Below are positions 28,413-38,297 of a DNA stretch of 64,000 nucleotides, one piece after another; position 1 is the stretch's first letter, and every line of letters starts with the position of its first letter. The position numbers were made by a program, and so were the translations under genes. This DNA is from Hyphomicrobium sp. NDB2Meth4. GTDB taxonomy: Bacteria > Pseudomonadota > Alphaproteobacteria > Rhizobiales > Hyphomicrobiaceae. Below the pieces are notes generated by a model. The model saw only the letters and a list, made by a program, of their open reading frames with translations, ran no database searches and was not told the origin of the DNA. The stretch is taken from the NCBI RefSeq assembly GCF_900117445.1, contig NZ_FPEJ01000001.1, forward strand, positions 248,001-312,000. Direction: 5' to 3'.

Positions 28413-28632
28413 GGCACAGCCAACACAAACGGCGTTGCCGTCAACGCTTCATCGTAAGTCACATACTCGCTTCGCACGCCCGGCCCCCATCTTGGAACCG
28501 TACGAGCTAGCAGCCAATCGATTAGCAAAGCGCTACGCAACGCGGCGACGGCCGGCGTACCCCGACAAAGTCTGCGAGAGCCTTAATCAGGCGTTTCGCC
28601 GCGCCATTGGGAGACAGGCGGAGCGCCCATCT

Positions 28633-29763
<1,131 letters not shown>

Positions 29764-29848
29764 TTATATCCCGCCCAGCCTGCCAGTCACAACGGTGTGC
29801 GCTGCACCAAGGCTTGCGGGCGCCATGCCCGCATCCTAAATCGTTTTG

Positions 29849-30502
29849 ATGCGCACAATGGAAACCGAAGGTGAGGTCACAGGCGTTCTGCTTGCCGGCG
29901 GACGATCATCGCGCATGGACGGCCGTGAAAAGGCCCTACTGGATATCGCCGGAAAGCCGATGCTGCTGCACGTGCTGCATCGCCTGCGCCCGCAGGTCGG
30001 ACGCATCGTCATTAATGCCAATGGCGATCCCGCCCGTTTCTCCGGCTACTGCCTTCCCGTCGTCGCCGACAGCATCGAAGGATACGTCGGCCCCTTGGCC
30101 GGTCTCGCCGCCGGCATCGAATGGGCGCGATCCGAGACGCCCGAAGCACAGTTCATCGTCAGCGCGCCATCCGATTCACCGTTTCTCCCGCTCGATCTCG
30201 TTGCTCGTCTGAAAGCGGCACTGATCGCTAAGGGCGCTCCATGCGCGATCGCCGCATCCGCGGGCGAGCGCCACCCCGTCGCTGGCCTGTGGCGTGTCGA
30301 TCTTCTGCCCTCGGTCCTGCAGTCGCTGAAAAATGACATTCGTGCGCTGCACCGCTTCGCCGATTCCCACGACTGCGCTGTCGCCGATTTCGAACCCGTC
30401 GAAGTCGGCACGGCCAAGGTCGATCCCTTCTTCAACGTCAACGCGCCAGCCGATCTTGAAACGGCACGCGCTCTTTTCCTGGCGGAGGCACACCGTGATT
30501 AG
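29849..30502 (+). CDS. mobA: molybdenum cofactor guanylyltransferase
   Basis: 217 residues; attaches GMP from GTP to Mo-molybdopterin, giving the MGD cofactor of DMSO-reductase-type enzymes. 'VTGVLLAGGRSSRMDGREKA' is the nucleotide-binding signature (LAGGxSxRMGxxKA, with D for the usual G), and 'PLAGLAAGIEW', 'SAPSDSPFLP' and 'HPVAGLW' follow in the expected places. The start is uncertain between TTG, ATG and a second ATG within 12 nt; I use the first ATG. It overlaps mobB by 8 nt. Confidence 0.93.
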   Translation: MRTMETEGEVTGVLLAGGRSSRMDGREKALLDIAGKPMLLHVLHRLRPQVGRIVINANGDPARFSGYCLPVVADSIEGYVGPLAGLAAGIEWARSETPEAQFIVSAPSDSPFLPLDLVARLKAALIAKGAPCAIAASAGERHPVAGLWRVDLLPSVLQSLKNDIRALHRFADSHDCAVADFEPVEVGTAKVDPFFNVNAPADLETARALFLAEAHRD

Positions 30503-31001
30503 GCCACCCGCATTCATCGGCATCGTCGGCTGGAAGAACTCCGGTAAGACGACGCTCGTCGAACGCCTGATCCCGCTGCTCGCGCGCCGCGGCCTGAAGG
30601 TCATGACGGTCAAGCACACCCATCACGACCTCGGACCGCTCAACGGCTCGACCGACGGCGAGCGACACCAGCGCGCCGGCGCCCTGAAAGCCATCGTCAT
30701 TGCGCCCGATGCCTGGGAGATTTCCGGCTGCCGCCAGATCGGACCGCCGCCCTCTCTCTGTGAGCTGAGCGCGCACGTCGCCAATGCCGATCTCGTCATC
30801 GTCGAAGGCTTCAAGGATGCCCCGATCCCCAAGATCGAGCTGCGCCGCCAGTCCGCCGAGATGCATAGGCCGCTGGCAGCGAACGACACGCGTATCGTCG
30901 CCATAGCCTCCGATAACGCGGAGGCGGTGGACGAGCTTCCCTCGTTCGCGCTCGACAACACCGAGGAGATCGCCACCTTCATCGCCGCCATCGCCAGGTG
31001 A
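30495..31001 (+). CDS. mobB: molybdopterin-guanine dinucleotide biosynthesis adaptor MobB
   Basis: 168 residues, a P-loop GTPase that helps MobA. Walker A 'GIVGWKNSGKTTLVERLIPL', then 'VMTVKHTHHDLGPLNGSTDG' (conserved KH-H) and 'ADLVIVEGFKDAPIPKIELR', both MobB hallmarks. GTG start inside the end of mobA (8-nt overlap), giving MIRPPAFIGIVG; earlier starts in the frame overlap mobA too far. Confidence 0.93.
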   Translation: MIRPPAFIGIVGWKNSGKTTLVERLIPLLARRGLKVMTVKHTHHDLGPLNGSTDGERHQRAGALKAIVIAPDAWEISGCRQIGPPPSLCELSAHVANADLVIVEGFKDAPIPKIELRRQSAEMHRPLAANDTRIVAIASDNAEAVDELPSFALDNTEEIATFIAAIAR

Positions 31002-31281
31002 GCCAGCCGGGGCTCTCCTCGCCCGCCCCACGCCAGCGCCGGCGCACGTACCCGGCCAGCAGGATCAGCACGATCAGCCCCACCGCGAGCCACAATGCCC
31101 ACGCGCTGAACCACCGACCGACCTCCGGCTCCAGGCCGTCCTGCGGTGCCGGTATCAGTCGGCCCGCCCGATCTGCCGTGCTAGGGGCCTCCCAGGGTCT
31201 GCCCCCGGCATCGGCTCCAAGACTTGCACCCGCCCGGCTCGCGAGCCATTCTAACAAGCGAAACATCGGGCTAGCGGCCAT
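30979..31281 (-). CDS. small single-pass membrane protein (hypothetical)
   Basis: 100 residues with one hydrophobic helix ('[20 protein letters not shown]') followed by a basic stop-transfer stretch (YVRRRWRG). AGGAG nine nt before the ATG supports translation. It runs antisense to the last 23 nt of mobB and fills the gap before moaA. No family recognised; the helix and ribosome-binding site are the only support. Confidence 0.5.
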   Translation of the reverse strand: MAASPMFRLLEWLASRAGASLGADAGGRPWEAPSTADRAGRLIPAPQDGLEPEVGRWFSAWALWLAVGLIVLILLAGYVRRRWRGAGEESPGWLTWRWRR

Positions 31282-31421
31282 GTTTGCCTGCTCCTGCCTA
31301 TTCTTGGGAGCAAACGCCCGGCACTCCGGCCCCGCGCCGCCGAATGAATGGCGCTGAACGCTACAATCCCCTTGAACCGCTGGCAGCGGACGCTAGCTTA
31401 GCGCCAACTGCCGCACCATCT

Positions 31422-32480
31422 ATGACACGTCGGCACAGGGAGCACGCGCCAATCGTGAGCGTCCGTCAAAATCAGCAGCCGCAAACGGCGCTCGTGGATC
31501 GTTATGGTCGTTCTGTCACCTACCTCAGGGTGTCCGTGACCGACCGCTGCGACCTGAGGTGTGTCTACTGCATGGCCGAGAACATGAGCTTCCTGCCGCG
31601 GCGGGATCTCCTGACTCTCGAGGAGCTGGATCGCCTCTGCTCGGCCTTCGTCGATCGTGGCGTGCGCAAGCTGCGTATCACCGGCGGCGAGCCGCTGGTG
31701 CGCAAGAACATCATCTGGTTGTTCCAGGCGCTCTCGCGCCATCTGCAGTCCGGCCGCCTCGACGAGCTGACGCTGACCACCAACGGCAGTCAGCTGAAGC
31801 GCTTTGCGGCTGATCTCAAGAATGCTGGCGTCGAGCGCATCAATGTATCGCTCGACACGCTCAAGCCGGACCGCTTCCGCGCCATCACCCGCTGGGGCGA
31901 CCTCGCCACCGTGATGCGCGGCCTCGACGCAGCCGACGCCGCCGGCCTCAAGGTGAAGATCAACGCCGTCGCACTGAAGGGCACCAACGAGGACGAGATC
32001 GACGATCTCATCCGCTTCAGCCACGATCGCGGCTATGACATCACCTTCATCGAGACCATGCCGCTCGGCGAGATCGATGGTGGCCGCCTCGATCAGTATC
32101 TGCCTCTGTCCATCGTCCGCGCGCGCCTGCTCGATCGCTGGACGCTCGACGACATCGACCACAACAGCGGCGGACCGGCGCGCTATGTCCGCGTGCGCGA
32201 AACCGGTGGGCGCCTCGGCTTCATCACGCCGATGACGCACAATTTCTGCGAGAGCTGCAATCGCGTGCGTGTCACCTGCACCGGCACGCTTTACATGTGC
32301 CTTGGCCAAGAGGACGCCGTCGATTTGCGCGAGCCGTTGCGCGCCGGCGCCTCCGATGCAGCCCTCCAGGCCGCCATCGACGAAGGCATGCTTTTGAAGC
32401 CCAAGGGCCACGACTTCGTCATCGATCGCGGCGCCAACCGCCCAGCGCTTTCACGCCACATGAGCGTCACCGGCGGATAG
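31422..32480 (+). CDS. moaA: GTP 3',8-cyclase, molybdenum cofactor step 1
   Basis: A radical SAM enzyme converting GTP to 3',8-cyclo-GTP. N-terminal cluster motif '[20 protein letters not shown]'; '[15 protein letters not shown]' (SAM site); C-terminal second 4Fe-4S site '[20 protein letters not shown]'; and the essential terminal double glycine (VTGG). 352 residues from this ATG. The start is uncertain: GTG 33 nt later gives the usual length and has GGGAG upstream, while ATG and TTG codons exist earlier. Follows mobA-mobB on the same strand, so all three serve molybdopterin synthesis. Confidence 0.94.
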   Translation: MTRRHREHAPIVSVRQNQQPQTALVDRYGRSVTYLRVSVTDRCDLRCVYCMAENMSFLPRRDLLTLEELDRLCSAFVDRGVRKLRITGGEPLVRKNIIWLFQALSRHLQSGRLDELTLTTNGSQLKRFAADLKNAGVERINVSLDTLKPDRFRAITRWGDLATVMRGLDAADAAGLKVKINAVALKGTNEDEIDDLIRFSHDRGYDITFIETMPLGEIDGGRLDQYLPLSIVRARLLDRWTLDDIDHNSGGPARYVRVRETGGRLGFITPMTHNFCESCNRVRVTCTGTLYMCLGQEDAVDLREPLRAGASDAALQAAIDEGMLLKPKGHDFVIDRGANRPALSRHMSVTGG

Positions 32481-32523
32481 TCTGCTATACTCCCTCCACC
32501 CGTGGGGTGACGGGAGGGGTGGC

Positions 32524-33276
32524 ATGTCCAAGTATGGATTCGGGCTGGTGCGCGCGGCGAGGCTGACCCGCCGCCAGCTGATCGTCTTCGCGCTCGCTTC
32601 GGCGGTTCTCAACGGCATCGTCACCGCCTGCGTCGGCGCCTGGTTGGCGCAGACCTACGCTACGCAGCAGACGCGCCGGAAATCAGTCGAGACCCTTGCG
32701 AACATGATCTACGACCGCCGCACTCGCGCCGGCATGGTGGTCTCTTCGATGCGCCGCAATGCACCGATGGACGAGATCCAGTTCCGCAAGCGCGCCTATG
32801 ACGAAGCATACGTCGACTGGAACAAGAATATCCTTCTCAACCTCTTCGTGATCCGAGAGGTCGGCGGCGATCTGAAATTCAGCGCGCTCGAAAGATCGTT
32901 CGAGGACGACCTCGTTGCCACCATGGCCGATATCGACCGCTGTCTCACCAAAGCCTATGACCGTAAGCTCGCGGGCGAGGATGTGGTGCCGATCCTCGAC
33001 GCGTGCCGCATGGCCCGGATGCACCAGTTCGTGCTCGATTGCGGAGCCACGTTCACCGACGAGCTCTATAAGCTGACGAAGCTTTCGTTCTCGCCATTTT
33101 CCAGGGCGCGAACGGAGCGCAAGCGTCTGGCCGAAGTAAATATCAAGGCGAACTGCACCCGCCCGCCCGAGCCGCCAGCGCTTCCGTCAGCGGCAGCTCC
33201 CGTTACTGGAGCCGTGAACGCGCCGGGACCTGCCCCGGCTCCACCAGTGCCTGCATCAACGACTGCGCCGCACTAG
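32524..33276 (+). CDS. membrane-anchored hypothetical protein
   Basis: 250 residues with an N-terminal transmembrane helix (about 19-45, 'LIVFALASAVLNGIVTACVG'), a helical, charged middle region with 'MIYDRRTRAGMVVSSMRR' and 'YDEAYVDWNKNILLNLFVIR', and a Pro/Ala-rich end (from about residue 218). GGGAGG just upstream of the ATG. Its coding end overlaps the convergent receiver gene by 4 nt. I do not recognise the family; the layout suggests a periplasmic or cytoplasmic helical domain tied to the inner membrane. Confidence 0.75.
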   Translation: MSKYGFGLVRAARLTRRQLIVFALASAVLNGIVTACVGAWLAQTYATQQTRRKSVETLANMIYDRRTRAGMVVSSMRRNAPMDEIQFRKRAYDEAYVDWNKNILLNLFVIREVGGDLKFSALERSFEDDLVATMADIDRCLTKAYDRKLAGEDVVPILDACRMARMHQFVLDCGATFTDELYKLTKLSFSPFSRARTERKRLAEVNIKANCTRPPEPPALPSAAAPVTGAVNAPGPAPAPPVPASTTAPH

Positions 33277-33635
33277 GCAATGAGCCGGCGAACGCTGGCG
33301 CGCACGTCTTCCAGTGTGAATGGCTTCGAGATCACCGCCACCTGTGCGCTCTTCAGCGCCTTGGCTCGCTCGAGCTGCTCGGAGAAGCCCGACATCAGCA
33401 GCACCCTGAGCGAAGGTTGCTTCAGCGCCCGCTCGGCGAGCGCTACGCCATCGAGCAGCGGCATCTCGACATCGGTCACCAGCACATCGAACTTCTGCGC
33501 ACCGGCACCCTCAACGCAGTCCAGCGCCTCGCTGCCGTCCTGCGTGACGTGAACACTATGCCCGTCGGCCTCCAGCGCGCGCCTCACGAGATCACGCGTC
33601 GCGGCGTCGTCGTCGGCAAGCAGTATCCTCGCCAT
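33273..33635 (-). CDS. single-domain response regulator (CpdR-like receiver)
   Basis: 120 residues, one CheY-like receiver and nothing else. Acidic pocket 'LLADDDAATRD', phosphoacceptor D55 in 'DVLVTDVEMPLLDGVALAER', conserved Ser in 'VLLMSGFS' and Lys in 'VISKPF'. The opening MARILLADDD and the 'ELARRA-x-DP-LKVMF-TGF' type core resemble CpdR, which controls ClpXP-dependent proteolysis in the alphaproteobacterial cell cycle, but the part after GF differs from CpdR, so I leave the symbol blank. No kinase gene is adjacent. Confidence 0.85.
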   Translation of the reverse strand: MARILLADDDAATRDLVRRALEADGHSVHVTQDGSEALDCVEGAGAQKFDVLVTDVEMPLLDGVALAERALKQPSLRVLLMSGFSEQLERAKALKSAQVAVISKPFTLEDVRASVRRLIA

Positions 33636-33673
33636 CTCGTGCCCCCATGCTCTTGCCTACTGGCATGCTCTGC

Positions 33674-34222
33674 CTATTGGCGCACGACGCGCCCCACGAA
33701 CGGCAACTCGCGATAACGGTGCGCCACATCCATACCGTATCCGACAACGAACTCGTTGGGACAAAGGAAAGCGTAATAGTCAGGCTCGAGATTGACCGCG
33801 CGCGGCAATTGCTTGTCTAGCAGCACGCATGTCCGGATCGACGCCGCTCCCCGAGCCGCCAGCAAATCCTTCGCGAAAGCGAGCGTGCGCCCCGAATCCA
33901 GCACATCATCGATGACGAGCACATTACGCCCGCGCACATCGAGATCCATGTCGCGCAGGATCGACACCTGCCCCGACGAGATGCGCGCTTTCTTGTAGCT
34001 CGACAGCGTCATGAAATCGACTTCCGGCGCGAGCCCGGCAGCATGCAGCGCCCGGATCAAGTCGGCCGCAAAGACGAAGCTGCCCTTCAGGATCGCGACC
34101 ACCAGGAGGTTGTCGAGCTTCTCGCTCGAAATCTCCTTGGCCAGCTCCTTGAGCCGCCGGCCGATGTCCTCTGGGGTAAAAATCACCTCAAGCTCGGGGT
34201 CGACCCCCGTCGCATCGTTCAT
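33674..34222 (-). CDS. hpt: hypoxanthine phosphoribosyltransferase
   Basis: 182 residues; salvages hypoxanthine or guanine with PRPP to IMP or GMP. PRPP loop 'VLVIDDVLDSGRTLAFAKDL', 'VVAILKGSFVFAADLIRAL' near the N-terminus, 'FMTLSSYKKARISSGQV' flexible loop and 'FVVGYGMDVAHRYRELPFVG' at the C-terminus all match. The start is the ATG of MNDATGVD; the longer frame ahead of it is not family-like. Divergent from ftsE. Confidence 0.94.
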   Translation of the reverse strand: MNDATGVDPELEVIFTPEDIGRRLKELAKEISSEKLDNLLVVAILKGSFVFAADLIRALHAAGLAPEVDFMTLSSYKKARISSGQVSILRDMDLDVRGRNVLVIDDVLDSGRTLAFAKDLLAARGAASIRTCVLLDKQLPRAVNLEPDYYAFLCPNEFVVGYGMDVAHRYRELPFVGRVVRQ

Positions 34223-34426
34223 GACCACCGTTCCAAACCACTCCAGCTCGTTCACACGTAGGATAGCAGGACATTGCATCCCCGCGGCAATACCGCCATA
34301 ACGTCATTACTCTTAACGCGCGGGTCTGCACACGAACCCGCCACATTCGTACACGATTGATCGCCAGTCCCTGCGTAATCCCGCCGTCTGGGAGCCTTGA
34401 ACGCCGCAAACCACTGGCCAGGATTT

Positions 34427-35083
34427 GTGATTCGCCTCTCCAACATAGCGCTCGCCTACGACCCCGGGCAGGACGTCCTTGCAGATGTGAACTTCCATCT
34501 GCGCCCTGGATCGTTCCACTTTCTCACCGGCCCATCGGGCGCCGGAAAGTCGTCGCTGCTGCGATTGCTGTTTATGTCGCGCCACCCCACACGCGGCCAG
34601 ATCTTCCTCTTTAATCAGGACGTCAGCCGCATCTCGACGTCGAAGCGCGCGCACCTGCGCCGCCGCATCGGCATCGTCTTCCAGGACTTCCGCCTTCTTG
34701 ATCATCTCACCACCTGGGAGAACGTCGCACTTCCGCTTCGCGTGCTGGGCAAGCGCCTCACCGACTATCGCGAGGATGTCACGGATTTGTTGCAGTGGGT
34801 CGGCCTCGGCGACCGTATGCACGCTTATCCTTCTGTTCTTTCGGGCGGAGAGAAGCAGCGCGCAGCCATCGCCCGCGCCGTCATCGGCAAACCCGAGCTG
34901 CTGCTTGCCGACGAGCCGACCGGCAACGTCGACCCGCAAATGGCGCGGCGCCTGCTGCGCCTCTTCATTGAACTCAACCGCCTCGGCACATCGGTGCTGA
35001 TCGCCACCCACGATCATCAACTCATGCGGCAGTTCAAGGCGCCGCGTTTGGAGCTGCACGACGGTCATGTCCGGATCGTATGA
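34427..35083 (+). CDS. ftsE: cell division ATP-binding protein FtsE
   Basis: 218 residues, the ATPase of FtsEX, which links the divisome to peptidoglycan hydrolase activation. Walker A 'LTGPSGAGKSSLLRLL', Q-loop 'GIVFQDFRLLDHLTTWENVA', signature 'LSGGEKQRAAIARA', Walker B 'LLLADEPTGNVD', H-loop 'LIATHDHQLM'. I take the GTG of '(M)IRLSNIALAYDPG', which matches the family N-terminus; a TTG 30 nt upstream is possible, and neither has an ideally spaced ribosome-binding site. It overlaps ftsX by 17 nt. Confidence 0.94.
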   Translation: MIRLSNIALAYDPGQDVLADVNFHLRPGSFHFLTGPSGAGKSSLLRLLFMSRHPTRGQIFLFNQDVSRISTSKRAHLRRRIGIVFQDFRLLDHLTTWENVALPLRVLGKRLTDYREDVTDLLQWVGLGDRMHAYPSVLSGGEKQRAAIARAVIGKPELLLADEPTGNVDPQMARRLLRLFIELNRLGTSVLIATHDHQLMRQFKAPRLELHDGHVRIV

Positions 35084-36164
35084 CAGACCAACGGGCCGTC
35101 GGGATCCTGCCGCTCAAGGCAACTTCGATCTCTACGACACCGTGCTGACGGGCCCCTCTGGCCCCACTGACCGCTATGGCTACGGCACCGAGCCAGCCAG
35201 AGCGCAGGAGGACACGCCTGCGCGCAAATTCGCACCCCCCCGTGGACGCAAGCCGAAGGCGGAGCCGACCAGCACGCCCGTCGTACCACCCGACTCCGTC
35301 ACGGGCCGCTCGCTCACTCTCGTTATCTCGATCATGTGCTTCCTCGCCTGCCTCACCGTCGGCTCCGTTTACATGATCAACGAATCCGCCAGCGCCTGGC
35401 TGAAGGACATTGCCAGCGAGGTCACCGTCCAGGTCGAGCCGCGCGACGGCGTCGACATGGAAAAAACGCTGCGCGACTTAGAGAACTTCCTGCGCTCGAG
35501 CCGTGGCGTCACCCGCGCCAACGCCCTCAGCCTCGACACCTCCTCCAAGCTGCTCGAACCCTGGCTCGGCCAGTCCGAGCTGCTCGCAGCCCTTCCCGTT
35601 CCACGCCTCGTCGCCGTCGAGATCGATCGCGATGCCCCGCCCGATATCGATGCACTGCGCGCGGACCTGACCAAGAAATTCCCCGCCGCCACCCTGGACG
35701 ATCATCGCCGCTGGCAACGCCAGATCCGCACAGTGACGCGCTCATTCGCCCTCGGCGGCCTCGCCATCCTGATGCTGGTCGCGATCGCCTCGATCGCCAT
35801 CATCGTCTCTGCGACACGCTCCGCCCTCGCCTCCAACCGAGAGATCGTCGAGGTGCTGCACTTCGTCGGCGCCACCGACCGCTACATCGCCCGCGAGTTC
35901 GAGCGCCACTTCCTTCGCCTTGGCATCCGCGCCGGCGTCGTCGGTGCCCTGTGCGCCATGGCCGTGTTCGTCGCCATGCCTACGGTGATGCAGATTCTGG
36001 GCGGTGGACCATCCGCCGCGGCCGAAATGCACCGCCTGATCGGCACCGGCGGCCTCGACGTGATGGGCTATGCCTTGCTCGGCGCAGTCGTCGTCACGAT
36101 TTCCGCCCTGTGCATGCTCACATCGCGCTTCGGGGTGTTCCGCATCCTCAATTCGAAGGCCTGA
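35067..36164 (+). CDS. ftsX: cell division protein FtsX
   Basis: 365 residues. A cytoplasmic N-terminal arm of about 75 residues, Pro/Arg-rich (typical of the long FtsX N-terminus in Rhizobiales), then a first helix ('TLVISIMCFLACLTVGSVYM'), the periplasmic loop with 'ITVQVEPRDGVDMEKTL'-like sequence, and three more helices ('GLAILMLVAIASIAIIVSAT', 'GVVGALCAMAVFVAMPTVM', 'GYALLGAVVVTISALCMLTS'). 'REIVEVLHFVGATDRYIARE' is the conserved cytoplasmic FtsX motif before the third helix. Translationally coupled to ftsE. Confidence 0.94.
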   Translation: MSGSYDRPTGRRDPAAQGNFDLYDTVLTGPSGPTDRYGYGTEPARAQEDTPARKFAPPRGRKPKAEPTSTPVVPPDSVTGRSLTLVISIMCFLACLTVGSVYMINESASAWLKDIASEVTVQVEPRDGVDMEKTLRDLENFLRSSRGVTRANALSLDTSSKLLEPWLGQSELLAALPVPRLVAVEIDRDAPPDIDALRADLTKKFPAATLDDHRRWQRQIRTVTRSFALGGLAILMLVAIASIAIIVSATRSALASNREIVEVLHFVGATDRYIAREFERHFLRLGIRAGVVGALCAMAVFVAMPTVMQILGGGPSAAAEMHRLIGTGGLDVMGYALLGAVVVTISALCMLTSRFGVFRILNSKA

Positions 36165-36481
36165 CCTTCGCGCCACACGGCCAGCATTTTCAGCGTTCTA
36201 CACCCGGCTGCAGCGGCAGAAGAACCTGTGGCAACGCCGGTCAAATCGGCTAGTGTGAGCCGGAGAAGTCCGCCCTCCTCTTTGCGGCAGGGTCGAGGAC
36301 GGGCTTCGCAATCTGAGCCACTCTTGCCTGACGGGGCGGCCCGAGTGTCCTCCAGATTGTGAAATTCGCGCTGTATCTACCGCTCAAGGTGACGAATTTC
36401 GCGGTCAGGACGCAAGTGAGCCCGAACGCCCCGGCGACCGGGCAAACGACTGGGGACGAGAGTCTAGACGGCAGCCTTGCG
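36165..36481. other. intergenic region between ftsX and the YdcF-family gene
   Basis: The frame of the next gene is open from a GTG 123 nt into its possible 5' part, but that extension (Thr/Pro/Gly-rich, ahead of the membrane helix) does not look like a signal or conserved domain, so I leave it non-coding. Nothing else seen. Confidence 0.4.
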
Positions 36482-37138
36482 ATGAGAAGCTTGCGGCGAG
36501 CCATAATTCTCGGGTTGGGCGCAGCGGGATCGCTGCTCGTCCTCGGATTCTTCCTGTTCGCTTACCTCGTCACCCGCACTCCCGACGACAACAACCCCCA
36601 CGCCGATGGCATTGTCGTCCTCACCGGCGAGAGCCAGCGTATCGCCGAGGGCGCGCGTCTGCTCGACGAGGGCAGAGCCCAGCGTATGCTCATCTCCGGC
36701 GTCTACCATCGCACCGGCAAGAAGGAGCTGATCGAGATCTCCGGTTTGCCCGCCGACAAGTTCGACTGCTGCGTCGACATCGGCTATGCCGCCCTCGACA
36801 CCATCGGCAACGCCAGCGAAACGCGCGATTGGGTCAAGTCCCGCGGCTACGGCAGCCTCATCGTCGTTACCGCCAGCTATCACATGCCGCGCAGTCTAGC
36901 CGAGTTGTCTCTCGCCATGCCGGAAGCCGAGCTGATCCCCCATCCCATCGTGCCGGCGAGCTTCGCCCCAACCCATTGGTGGATGAGTAGCGCCGCCACC
37001 CGCCGGCTGCTATCGGAGTACGTCAAGTACCTGCCGACCGTCGCCCACCTGACCATCGCCCGCATGTTGCATCCGCGGCCACAAAGCTCGGTTGCCGAGA
37101 TGCCGGAAGAAAAGTCAGCAACGCCGAAGATCTTCTGA
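36482..37138 (+). CDS. YdcF/SanA-family (DUF218) membrane protein
   Basis: 218 residues from the ATG just before the membrane anchor (MRSLRRAIILGLGAAGSLLV). The DUF218 domain follows: 'ADGIVVLTGESQRIAEGARL', 'RMLISGVYHRTGKKEL', 'YAALDTIGNASETRDWVKSR' and 'LIVVTASYHMPRSLAELSLA'. Family members such as ElyC and SanA act in envelope polysaccharide or vancomycin-sensitivity phenotypes; the activity is unknown. It sits 8 nt before plsC, so the two are probably co-transcribed. Confidence 0.85.
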   Translation: MRSLRRAIILGLGAAGSLLVLGFFLFAYLVTRTPDDNNPHADGIVVLTGESQRIAEGARLLDEGRAQRMLISGVYHRTGKKELIEISGLPADKFDCCVDIGYAALDTIGNASETRDWVKSRGYGSLIVVTASYHMPRSLAELSLAMPEAELIPHPIVPASFAPTHWWMSSAATRRLLSEYVKYLPTVAHLTIARMLHPRPQSSVAEMPEEKSATPKIF

Positions 37139-37146
37139 GTACCGCC

Positions 37147-37932
37147 GTGCTGCTGCTCCGCTCGCTCCTTTTCGCGCTGCTGTTCTACCTTTCGACGGCG
37201 ATATTCGTTGTCGGGGGTTCGTTCCTGCTTTTCGGTCCCCGCCGTTGGGCCATGGCAGGCCTCAAAGCCCATGCCATCGTCTCGCTCTGGCTGCTGCGCT
37301 GGATCGTCGGCACGCGCATGGAAGTCCGCGGGCGCGACAAGCTCCCCAAAGCACCCTACCTGGTCGCCTCGAAGCATCAGTCTGCCTGGGACACGTTCGC
37401 TCTCATTCCCATCTTTTCCGACCCCGCGATGGTCATGAAGTGGGAGCTGACCTTGATCCCGTTCTACGGCTGGTTCTCCCGCAAGTTCGAGCATGTGTTC
37501 GTCAAGCGCGAGCGCGGGCCAGTGGCCCTTCGCAACCTCGTGCGGGACGCCAAGGACCGCGCCGATGCCGGCCGCGAGATCGTCATCTTCCCGGAGGGCA
37601 CACGTCGCCCGCCCGGCGCCGAGCCCGACTATAAGTCTGGCGCAGTCGCCCTCTATGAGGGCCTGGAGCTTCCGTGCGTCCCCGTCGCCCTCAACTCCGG
37701 GCTCTACTGGCCGCGCCGCGCGCTGATGCGCTACCCCGGCACCATCATTGTCGAAATCCTCGACCCACTGCCCGCCGGGCTCCCGCGCCGTGAGTTCAAG
37801 CGCCAGATGGAGCAGCGCATCGAAGCTGCGTCGAACCGGCTGATCATCGAGGCCTCGCAGTCCGCGAACCCGCCGCCGATACCCGCCGCAGCACTTGAGC
37901 ACGCCAGGAGCGCAGCGGCCCCTGCCGGCTGA
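37147..37932 (+). CDS. plsC: 1-acyl-sn-glycerol-3-phosphate acyltransferase
   Basis: 261 residues; acylates lysophosphatidic acid to phosphatidic acid at the inner membrane. Acyltransferase motif I 'ASKHQSAWDTFALIP' (HxxxxD), motif II 'VFVKRERGPVALRNL', motif III 'IVIFPEGTRRPPG' and motif IV 'CVPVALNSGLYW'. Two N-terminal hydrophobic segments (about 3-30 and 38-55). GTG start 8 nt after the upstream stop. Confidence 0.92.
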   Translation: MLLLRSLLFALLFYLSTAIFVVGGSFLLFGPRRWAMAGLKAHAIVSLWLLRWIVGTRMEVRGRDKLPKAPYLVASKHQSAWDTFALIPIFSDPAMVMKWELTLIPFYGWFSRKFEHVFVKRERGPVALRNLVRDAKDRADAGREIVIFPEGTRRPPGAEPDYKSGAVALYEGLELPCVPVALNSGLYWPRRALMRYPGTIIVEILDPLPAGLPRREFKRQMEQRIEAASNRLIIEASQSANPPPIPAAALEHARSAAAPAG

Positions 37933-37963
37933 TCGCTCGCCCATCAGAAAGAACTTGAGCCCA

Positions 37964-38061
37964 GCAAATTTAAGTATTGAATTTTAACACATTAATTAAC
38001 TTAAATGGTTGCGCATTCATTTCGTAAAAATGTCGGCAACAAGCCTTCCTAAAAAGTAAAA
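37964..38061. other. short AT-rich island
   Basis: About 100 nt of strikingly AT-rich sequence (runs such as ATTTTAACACATTAATTAAC) in otherwise GC-rich DNA, between plsC and the terminator of the H1-like gene. No gene, no CtrA-spaced TTAA pair. Could be a nucleoid-protein target or a remnant of transferred DNA. Confidence 0.6.
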
Positions 38062-38083
38062 GCGCCGCCCTGACAGGCGGCGC
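38062..38083 (-). terminator. rho-independent terminator of the H1-like gene
   Basis: GCGCCGCC / GGCGGCGC, a perfect 8-bp stem with a 6-nt loop. On the minus strand it runs into TTTTACTTTTTAGG. Confidence 0.8.
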
Positions 38084-38141
38084 ATTCACTTCTAGCCCTG
38101 CAATTATGCGCAGATGCAGAAAACTGAATCTAATTCGACAA

Positions 38142-38297
38142 CTACTTCTTTTTGGCAGGTGCCTTAGCCTTCGCAGCAGTCGCCTTGGCGGGCTTGGCCC
38201 GTTCAACGACGGCAGTCTTCGTCTTGGCGGAGGCAGGAGCAACGAATTTACCCGTAGAGCGGGCCTTTGGGGCGCTCTTGGTGGAAGCTTTGGCCAT
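38142..38297 (-). CDS. small Lys/Ala-rich histone H1-like protein
   Basis: 51 residues starting MAKASTKSAPKARSTGK and ending in AKP/AKK-type repeats (AKATAAKAKAPAKKK). The composition (Lys, Ala, Pro, Thr) matches H1-tail-like DNA-binding proteins of bacteria. GAGG six nt before the ATG and a strong terminator downstream support expression. A longer frame upstream runs into the divergent zinc-ribbon ORF. It probably binds DNA or RNA through charge; the role is inferred from composition only. Confidence 0.65.
   Translation of the reverse strand: MAKASTKSAPKARSTGKFVAPASAKTKTAVVERAKPAKATAAKAKAPAKKK

Noticed and set aside
37964-38061. CtrA binding sites in the AT-rich island
   Set aside because: Several TTAA words occur, but none are separated by the seven nt of the CtrA consensus.
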